Shown here: piece by piece, positions 5,392-10,385 of the stretch
Layout: the number at the start of each line of letters is the position of its first letter
Position numbering within the stretch: position 1 is the stretch's first letter
Source: Acidimicrobiales bacterium
GTDB taxonomy: Bacteria; Actinomycetota; Acidimicrobiia; Acidimicrobiales; Aldehydirespiratoraceae
DNA: 10,385 bases
Direction: 5' to 3'
Assembly: GCA_021604885.1 (NCBI GenBank)
Contig: BQJV01000075.1
Coordinates: forward strand, 1 to 10,385
The notes under the pieces: model-generated
The model's input: the letters and a program-made list of their open reading frames with translations, nothing else
What the model was told of the DNA's origin: nothing
Database searches by the model: none
Program-made: the position numbers and the translations under genes

Positions 5392-8229
5392 TTAAGAAGC
5401 CGGGTTTGGGGCGAGGTGGTACATGGGGGCGGCGGGTTTGAGCGGGCGGGCGTACCAGAGGGGGCGGCGCAGGCCGCCGGGACCCGGGGCCGGCCTCGTG
5501 CGCGAGAGCCAGTCGAGGTAGGCCTCTCGCGACTTGGTGGTGTCGACGACGACATCGCCGTACTGGTCGCCGGACTCGGCCGGGCCGACGGTGACCCGTT
5601 GGTGCCAGCACTGCATGCCCGAGATCGGGTCGGGCTGGACGGAGAACGTCAGGTTCTGATGGACGCCGGTGTCGTTCCACCAGATGCGGTTCGTGTCGGG
5701 ATCGTCGCTGTCGTAGCGACGGATGCCGTCGGTGCGTGAGAGCTTCCACGTGCCGTCGGACTGCCGGTCGATCGTCGCCTTGCCACTCCCCCACGACCTG
5801 GCCTTGTCCTCCTCGATGCGCCAGCGGCCCATGTGGTGCGACGCGGCGACCACGCCGGGGCGAATGCCCTCGGTCCGCCAGGCCTGGATGACGAAGTGCC
5901 CGATGCGGGTCGTGATCCGCACGAGGCCGTTCTCGTCGATGCCGAGCACCTCGGCATCGCTCGGATGGATCCAGAGCGGATGGCGGTGGCTGATCTCGTT
6001 CAACCATTTGGAGTTGGCGGACCGGGTGTGGATCAGCGTCGGGATGCGGAAGGTGGGAAGCAGGATCCGCTCCCCCGCGTCCATGTCCAGGTCCTGGTGG
6101 TGGACGTGGGACGGGATCCAGGTGGGGGTGGCGTACTCGGGCCAGCCCCAGTCCTTGAGGGTGGTCGAGAAGAGCTCGAGCTTCTTCGACGGCGTCGGAA
6201 AGCCTTCCTTCACATCGCCGTCGATCTCGACCGCCGGCGACCCCTCGCCGAGGTCGGCGAGAGCGATCGCCTCGAGCCCGTCCGGGGTGCCGTCCCAGTC
6301 GCCGATCGTGCCGGGCTTGCGGAACACACCGTCGGCGCCCTGGTCGCAGTCGGCGACCTCGCCCGCGTCGACGAGCCGCTCGTAGGGCGTGATCATGTCG
6401 CCGGGCACGGCGTAGGAGCCGACGTCACGCATGAACTCGAGCGGCGTCTTCCCGGCGGCAGCCGCATCCTCGGCGAGCCCCGGCACCGACTCGGCGAACA
6501 TCGTGCCGTAGTACTCATCGACGGTGATCGGCGTGCCCGGCCGCTCGTCGCTCTCGAACCACTGCCGGATCCCGCGGGACCCGTCGGGATCGATGCGCCA
6601 CGAGAGGTCGATCCAGAACTCGTTCTCCTCCCAGACCTCGCCGGGGTTGAACTCGTGGGTGCGCGTCTCGTGGTCGAGCTGTTCGCCCCGGATCTCGGCG
6701 TAGCGCCGGTGGACGGGCTGGCGGAAGCCGATCCACCGGCCGTTGTGGGTCTCGAAGCTGGCCACGTCGTGACGCTCGGTGCCGACCCCCATCGGGAGGA
6801 CGTAGTCGGCGAACCACGCGGTCTCCGACCAGGTCGGGGTGAGGGCGACGTGACACTTCACCTTCGACTCGTCGGTGAGCGCCTCCATCCACGAGAAGCC
6901 GTCCGGGTTCGTCCAGATCGGGTTGTAGACCCGGCTGAAGTACACGTCGAGCGTGCCCCGTCCTTCATTGAGGAAGTGCGGAAGGAGGATCGACATCTCG
7001 TGGTACGAGAGCGGATACTCCCGGGGCCAGGACAGCTCGTTCCACTGGTGCAGGGCGGGCGCTCCCTTGGGCTGCGCCGGCTTGAACTTGTTCCAACCGT
7101 TGCCACTGGTGCCTCCGACCGTGGCGACCGAACCGGTCAGCACGTTGAGGAAGAACAGGCAGCGGGCGGTCTGCCAGCCGCCGAGATTGCCCGCACCCGC
7201 GGCCCGCCAATTGTGCGACGCGAACTTCGTGGGGTGGGCCCCGATGATCGCCGCGATCTCACGGAGCTGGTCGCCGTCGACGCCACTGATCTCCTCGGCG
7301 GCCTCCGGCGTGTACTCGGCGTACGCGTCGAGGAGCGCCTGCTCCACCGCCGCGAACTCGACCGGCAGGTCGGGACGGGTCTCGCGGAGATACGTCTCCC
7401 AGTTCGTCCACCGGCGGACGAAGTCGCGCTCCCAGGTGCCGTTCTCGATCAGAAGCCGGGCGATCGTGAGCAGCAGGAAGGGCTCGGTGCCGGGCCACGC
7501 GGGCAGCCAGTGGTCGGCCTTCGACCCGGTGTTCGACAGGCGCGGATCCACGCAGATGATCGTCGCGCCCTTCTGCTGCGCCTCGATGATGCGCTGGGCG
7601 TGGGGGTTGAAGTAGTGCCCGGACTCGAGATGGCTCGAGATGAGGAAGATCACCTCGGCGTTGGCGAAGTCGGACGAGGGCCGATCGTGGCCCATCCAGC
7701 TCTGGTACCCGATTCGGGCGTTCGACGAGCAGATGTTGGTGTGGCTGTTGTGGCCGTCGACACCCCACGCCTTCAGCACGCGGTCGGCGTAGCCGTCCTC
7801 GCCGGGCCGGCCGACGTGGTACATGATCCCGTCACGCCGGTCCTCGTCCATCGCCGTCGCGATGCGGGCGCCGATGTCGGTGAGCGCCTCGTCCCAGCTG
7901 ACCCGCTCCCATTGCCCGGACCCGCGTGCCCCGACGCGCCGCATGGGATGCAGGATCCGCTCGGTGTCGTGGATCTGGTTCAACGTTGCCGGGCCCTTGG
8001 CGCAGTTCCTGCCGCGTGACGCCGGGTGGAGCGGGTTGCCCTCGATCTTGTCGATCTCGCCGGTCTCGTGGTTGACGTGGGCGAGCAACCCACACGCGGC
8101 TTCGCAGTTGAAGCAGGTCGTTGGCACGAGGGAGTGATGCTCCTCGACCTTGTCGGGCCATGCCTTGGCGTTCAGCGACGTGACGTCGTGCCAGTCCTCG
8201 TGCGGTGGGTACTGGCGCAGATCGGTCAT
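5392..8229 (-). CDS. Molybdopterin oxidoreductase catalytic subunit of a cytoplasm-facing complex iron-sulfur molybdoenzyme
   Basis: This 945-residue protein is a DMSO-reductase-family bis-MGD enzyme. A [4Fe-4S] site is formed by C39, C42, C46 and C76 (TCFNCEAACG then NCAKG). The molybdopterin domain (PF00384) follows from about residue 93. The likely molybdenum ligand is C167 in NICSSNARIG, as in the polysulfide, thiosulfate, tetrathionate and arsenate reductase and SoeA branches. The C-terminal dinucleotide-binding domain (PF01568) spans about residues 719-870, with HTRSANSKWL and HPSDA motifs. A proline- and arginine-rich tail ends the chain. The N-terminus has no twin-arginine signal, so the enzyme should stay in the cytoplasm, as SoeA does. 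TAGGAG, overlapping the upstream stop, is its Shine-Dalgarno site, nine bases after the FeS/NrfD gene. Substrate is unknown; a sulfur oxyanion such as sulfite is a hypothesis. No TorD-like chaperone gene is visible. Confidence 0.9.
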   Translation of the reverse strand: MTDLRQYPPHEDWHDVTSLNAKAWPDKVEEHHSLVPTTCFNCEAACGLLAHVNHETGEIDKIEGNPLHPASRGRNCAKGPATLNQIHDTERILHPMRRVGARGSGQWERVSWDEALTDIGARIATAMDEDRRDGIMYHVGRPGEDGYADRVLKAWGVDGHNSHTNICSSNARIGYQSWMGHDRPSSDFANAEVIFLISSHLESGHYFNPHAQRIIEAQQKGATIICVDPRLSNTGSKADHWLPAWPGTEPFLLLTIARLLIENGTWERDFVRRWTNWETYLRETRPDLPVEFAAVEQALLDAYAEYTPEAAEEISGVDGDQLREIAAIIGAHPTKFASHNWRAAGAGNLGGWQTARCLFFLNVLTGSVATVGGTSGNGWNKFKPAQPKGAPALHQWNELSWPREYPLSYHEMSILLPHFLNEGRGTLDVYFSRVYNPIWTNPDGFSWMEALTDESKVKCHVALTPTWSETAWFADYVLPMGVGTERHDVASFETHNGRWIGFRQPVHRRYAEIRGEQLDHETRTHEFNPGEVWEENEFWIDLSWRIDPDGSRGIRQWFESDERPGTPITVDEYYGTMFAESVPGLAEDAAAAGKTPLEFMRDVGSYAVPGDMITPYERLVDAGEVADCDQGADGVFRKPGTIGDWDGTPDGLEAIALADLGEGSPAVEIDGDVKEGFPTPSKKLELFSTTLKDWGWPEYATPTWIPSHVHHQDLDMDAGERILLPTFRIPTLIHTRSANSKWLNEISHRHPLWIHPSDAEVLGIDENGLVRITTRIGHFVIQAWRTEGIRPGVVAASHHMGRWRIEEDKARSWGSGKATIDRQSDGTWKLSRTDGIRRYDSDDPDTNRIWWNDTGVHQNLTFSVQPDPISGMQCWHQRVTVGPAESGDQYGDVVVDTTKSREAYLDWLSRTRPAPGPGGLRRPLWYARPLKPAAPMYHLAPNPAS

Positions 8230-8241
8230 CAGGGTCTCCTA
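8230..8241 (-). promoter_or_regulatory. Ribosome binding site of the molybdopterin subunit, overlapping the upstream stop
   Basis: On the minus strand TAGGAGACCCTG precedes the ATG at 8229. The TAG is the stop of the FeS/NrfD gene and is part of the AGGAG Shine-Dalgarno sequence, which suggests coupled translation of the two subunits. Confidence 0.75.
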
Positions 8242-9750
8242 CGACAGCGGGACGGACTGGCCGGCGCGGACAAAGGCGTCTTCATAGGCCCACAGGGCGG
8301 CGAGGGCGAGCCCCCCGGCCACGGCGCCCACGGCCGGCTCGACTTCGGCCGCAGCCAGGTTCAGCACGACCAACGCGCCGGCCAGGAGGAGTCCGCCGAC
8401 GCCGAGTCGGTACTTGCGGGCCTGGCCTCCCTTCGTGAGTACGTGCATCGCGGCTTCGACGTGCGGCGTGCCCTTCGAGGCGGCCTCCATCCACAGCAGG
8501 GCGAGGGTGCCGACGATGCCGCCGAGGAAGGCCCAGTGCACGGCATCGGCCGAGGGGACGTCCATGCCGATGTCGATGACGGCGTAGGTGGCTCCCCCGG
8601 CCGTGATCGCCTGCGCCAAGAGCGTGGGGAGCAGCAGCGGTGTCTGCCAGAGGTCCCGACCCTCGCACTGGGCGAAGAGGAACGCCGTGTATCCGGCAGT
8701 ACCGGCGGCGAACACCGCAGTCGGGATCGCCAGGACCTCGATGACGCCGTCTGCGTCCGCGAGCCCCGCGCCCCACCATCCGGCGAGGCAGAGGGCGAAG
8801 CCGGCGAGGACGTAGGCGCCCTTCACGAGCCAGGAGTCCCGACTGCCGCGCGTGATGAGGTAGTGGAAACGGCCCGGCTGCTTGAGATCGGCGACGAGGA
8901 GGACACCGGTGAGCGCCAGGAACGCGCCCGCCACCATCGGCGGCACGACCCCGACCGCGGCCTGCTCGGTGCTGTGCCCGAGAAGCACGAGGAGTGCGGC
9001 CACGAGCATCACCCCCGCCGCGATCGCCTTGGTCACGAGATAGCCCGAGACCTTGCTCTTCCAGGTCATCTGGTGCGGGGTCGTGTAGGCGGTCCGGGCG
9101 ACGACGCCATGGCTGCCAGCCGGGACGGTGGGGTGGGCGGCTGTGGTGTCCGCCCAGATCATCCCGTCGTCGGCGATCGCCGTGCGGAGCGGATTCAGCG
9201 AAGCCTGGTCGGCGCCCCGGTAGTACACCTTCGGGTTGGTCCCCTGCTCGGGCGAGCGGACCGCGACGTCGTCGCGGGCGATGATCTTCGTGGCCGCGTT
9301 CAACGGATCGTCCAGGTCGGCGACCTTGATCGCGTGGGTCGGGCAGACAACCACGCACGACGGTTCGAGATCCTGCTCGATCCGGTGATTGCAGAAGTTG
9401 CACTTGTTGGCGGTGTTCGTCTCAGGGTTGATGTAGATCGCGTCGTACGGGCAGGCGTTCATGCAGCCCTTGCAGCCGATGCAGTTGTCGTCGTTGAAGT
9501 CCACGACCCCGTTCGGTGCCCGGTAGAGGGCGTTCGTGGGGCAGATGGTCATGCAAGGGGCGTCGTCGCACTGGTTGCAGCGCATCACCGAGAAGTGGCG
9601 GCTGACGTTCGGGAACGACCCGGTTTCGATGTACTTCACCCATGTGCGATTGACGCCGAGGGGGACGTCGTGCTCGCTCTTGCACGCAACTGTGCAGGCG
9701 TGGCAGCCGATGCACGAGTCACTGTCGAGGAGGAACCCGAGTCTGGTCAC
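8239..9750 (-). CDS. Fused four-cluster ferredoxin and NrfD-type membrane subunit (electron transfer plus quinone-reacting anchor)
   Basis: This 503-residue protein joins what are usually two subunits. The N-terminal part carries sixteen cysteines in four ferredoxin-type groups: C13/16/19/23, C58/61/66/70, C90/93/96/100 and C117/120/132/136. They should hold four [4Fe-4S] clusters wired to the catalytic subunit. A linker of about 100 residues leads to an NrfD/PsrC-like domain with eight hydrophobic segments (about residues 235-257, 265-287, 306-328, 337-360, 371-393, 404-424, 448-468, 472-490). It includes the LKQPGRFHYL and GYTAFLFAQCEGRDLW motifs of the quinone-binding family. GTG at 9750 is chosen because GAAGGG lies five bases upstream and the ferredoxin homology begins at once; the ATG at 9810 would add 20 unlike residues. 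No Tat signal is seen, so the clusters should face the cytoplasm and exchange electrons with menaquinone. Confidence 0.9.
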   Translation of the reverse strand: MTRLGFLLDSDSCIGCHACTVACKSEHDVPLGVNRTWVKYIETGSFPNVSRHFSVMRCNQCDDAPCMTICPTNALYRAPNGVVDFNDDNCIGCKGCMNACPYDAIYINPETNTANKCNFCNHRIEQDLEPSCVVVCPTHAIKVADLDDPLNAATKIIARDDVAVRSPEQGTNPKVYYRGADQASLNPLRTAIADDGMIWADTTAAHPTVPAGSHGVVARTAYTTPHQMTWKSKVSGYLVTKAIAAGVMLVAALLVLLGHSTEQAAVGVVPPMVAGAFLALTGVLLVADLKQPGRFHYLITRGSRDSWLVKGAYVLAGFALCLAGWWGAGLADADGVIEVLAIPTAVFAAGTAGYTAFLFAQCEGRDLWQTPLLLPTLLAQAITAGGATYAVIDIGMDVPSADAVHWAFLGGIVGTLALLWMEAASKGTPHVEAAMHVLTKGGQARKYRLGVGGLLLAGALVVLNLAAAEVEPAVGAVAGGLALAALWAYEDAFVRAGQSVPLS

Positions 9751-9768
9751 GACGTCCCTTCGAGAAAA

Positions 9769-9778
9769 TGTCCGGACA
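9769..9778. promoter_or_regulatory. TGTCCGGACA palindrome, candidate operator of the molybdoenzyme operon
   Basis: A perfect ten-base palindrome lies 18 bases upstream of the GTG start and just downstream of the candidate -10 TACACT, so it would overlap the transcription start. A repressor bound there would block the operon. The regulator is unknown and not encoded in the window. Confidence 0.4.
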
Positions 9779-9783
9779 AATCG

Positions 9784-9789
9784 AGTGTA
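9784..9789 (-). promoter_or_regulatory. Candidate -10 element of the molybdoenzyme operon
   Basis: Minus-strand TACACT matches TANNNT and lies 33 bases before the GTG at 9750, which leaves room for an untranslated leader with the GAAGGG Shine-Dalgarno site. The expected -35 position reads ACGTGC-like sequence, which is a poor match, so this is weak. Confidence 0.3.
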
Positions 9790-9877
9790 GACGCGATGCG
9801 GCGGTCGCACGTGATGGCACCGCTCGTCTCGATCTGCGAGCGTGTGGCCCGTCCGTTCCTGAACGAAGCGAGCACTG

Positions 9878-10385
9878 ATGCCCGGCCTGCGCCCCGACGT
9901 CGACCCCGACGGTCTCCTCGAGTACTCCGTCGTCTACACCGACCGCGCGCTCAACCACATGAGCACGAGCTTCCAGGGCGTGATGAACGAGGTCAGCAGC
10001 ACGCTGGCCTCGGTCTACAACGCACACTCGGTCACGATCGTCCCCGGGTCCGGGACCTACGGCATGGAGGCGGTGGCCCGCCAGTTCGCCACGGACGAGC
10101 ACTGCCTGGTCATCCGAAACGGCTTCTTCTCGTACCGCTGGACGCAGATCTTCGATACCGGCTCGATTCCGAGCTCGCACACCGTGCTCGCGGCGCGGCG
10201 GGCGACGGACGGGCCCACCGAGCCGTTCGCTCCGGCCCCGATCGACGATGTCGTCGCCACGATCCAGTCCGAGAAGCCGGCGGTCGTGTGCGCTCCGCAC
10301 GTGGAGACCGCCTCCGGCATGATCCTGCCGGACAGCTACATGCGAGCGGTGGCCGACGCCACGCACGCGGTCGGTGGGCTCTTCG
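9878..10385 (+). CDS. Class V aminotransferase, alanine-glyoxylate/serine-pyruvate-type (3' end missing)
   Basis: The frame is open from ATG 9878 to the window edge, giving 169 residues of a protein usually near 390. It is the N-terminal half of a fold-type-I, PLP-dependent class V aminotransferase. The evidence is LNHMSTSFQGVMNEV (about residues 26-40), the cofactor-phosphate loop VPGSGTYGMEAVARQ (55-69), RNGFFSYRWTQIF (81-93) and the CAPHVETASGMILP segment (about 140-153), where the family contacts PLP and substrate. The Schiff-base lysine lies beyond the window. An in-frame TGA at 9860-9862 makes 9878 the first usable start; only weak GAAG purines precede it. It is divergent from the molybdoenzyme operon. 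Members transfer amino groups to pyruvate or glyoxylate, but the amino donor cannot be read. The subgroup with LEYSVVYTDRALNHM is, to my knowledge, uncharacterised. Confidence 0.85.
   Translation, partial: MPGLRPDVDPDGLLEYSVVYTDRALNHMSTSFQGVMNEVSSTLASVYNAHSVTIVPGSGTYGMEAVARQFATDEHCLVIRNGFFSYRWTQIFDTGSIPSSHTVLAARRATDGPTEPFAPAPIDDVVATIQSEKPAVVCAPHVETASGMILPDSYMRAVADATHAVGGLF

Larger units (their letters stand above)
9751..9877. promoter_or_regulatory. Divergent intergenic region between the molybdoenzyme operon and the aminotransferase
   Basis: This 127-base gap should hold promoters for both directions. On the minus strand GAAGGG is the Shine-Dalgarno site for the GTG at 9750, and TACACT (9784-9789) is a candidate -10. 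An inverted repeat, CGCTCG at 9821-9826 with CGAGCG at 9837-9842, lies nearer the aminotransferase. I could not identify a convincing plus-strand -10 or any -35 element. Confidence 0.5.

Noticed and set aside
5833..8019. A 728-codon open frame on the plus strand opposite the molybdopterin subunit
   Set aside because: It is antisense to a well-supported gene. Strong GC bias at third positions removes stops from the opposite strand, and the translation is low-complexity Arg/Val/Gly/Asp without any domain.
8282..9403. A 373-codon minus-strand frame within the FeS/NrfD gene
   Set aside because: It is in a different frame from the gene with sixteen cluster cysteines and eight membrane segments, and its translation is an Arg/Gly-rich shadow.
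9751..9810. ATG at 9810 as the start of the FeS/NrfD protein
   Set aside because: The added 20 residues are Arg-rich without a Tat motif and cover the promoter and operator region. GTG at 9750 has a good Shine-Dalgarno site and abuts the ferredoxin domain.
9719..10366. A 215-codon minus-strand frame opposite the aminotransferase
   Set aside because: It covers the divergent promoter region and is antisense to a clear PLP-enzyme sequence. The translation has no recognisable domain.

Overview
The window is very GC-rich, gene-dense bacterial DNA. Its largest gap without a gene is 127 bases (9751-9877). The codon bias, the mycobacterial-type alanine dehydrogenase, the hydrolase and reductase families, and a recurrent -10-like hexamer ending 6 or 7 bases before an ATG all suggest a high-GC actinobacterium, plausibly of the Acidimicrobiia. 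That assignment is an inference; no marker gene is present. I see no tRNA, rRNA, CRISPR array, insertion sequence or phage gene.

Layout from left to right. (1) A plus-strand pair: the 3' part of an FAD-dependent geranylgeranyl-reductase-family gene (cut by the window start) and a PaaI-type hotdog thioesterase. (2) A minus-strand pair: a 116-residue protein of uncertain family that overlaps a nucleoside 2-deoxyribosyltransferase-like gene by ATGA. It converges on pair 1 over a 44-base gap holding a perfect GGGGTCtGACCCC palindrome. (3) A plus-strand amidohydrolase, divergent from pair 2. (4) Minus-strand alanine dehydrogenase (ald), converging on the amidohydrolase across a gap with a large inverted repeat, and a minus-strand YbaK/prolyl-tRNA-editing-domain gene upstream of it. 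(5) A minus-strand two-gene operon for a complex iron-sulfur molybdoenzyme: a fused four-cluster ferredoxin/NrfD membrane protein followed by a 945-residue molybdopterin catalytic subunit. (6) A plus-strand class V aminotransferase, divergent from this operon and cut by the window end.

The molybdoenzyme operon is the centrepiece. The catalytic subunit carries a [4Fe-4S] site and a probable cysteine molybdenum ligand. The partner joins the electron-transfer subunit and the quinone-reacting membrane anchor in one chain. Neither has a twin-arginine signal, so the active site should face the cytoplasm, as in the sulfite dehydrogenase SoeABC and unlike the exported Psr, Phs and Ttr enzymes. The substrate cannot be read from the sequence.

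Regulation: four gene starts (amidohydrolase, the 116-residue protein, ald, the YbaK gene) look like leaderless-transcript starts, whereas genes inside operons have Shine-Dalgarno sequences. A TGTCCGGACA palindrome lies just upstream of the molybdoenzyme operon and could be an operator.
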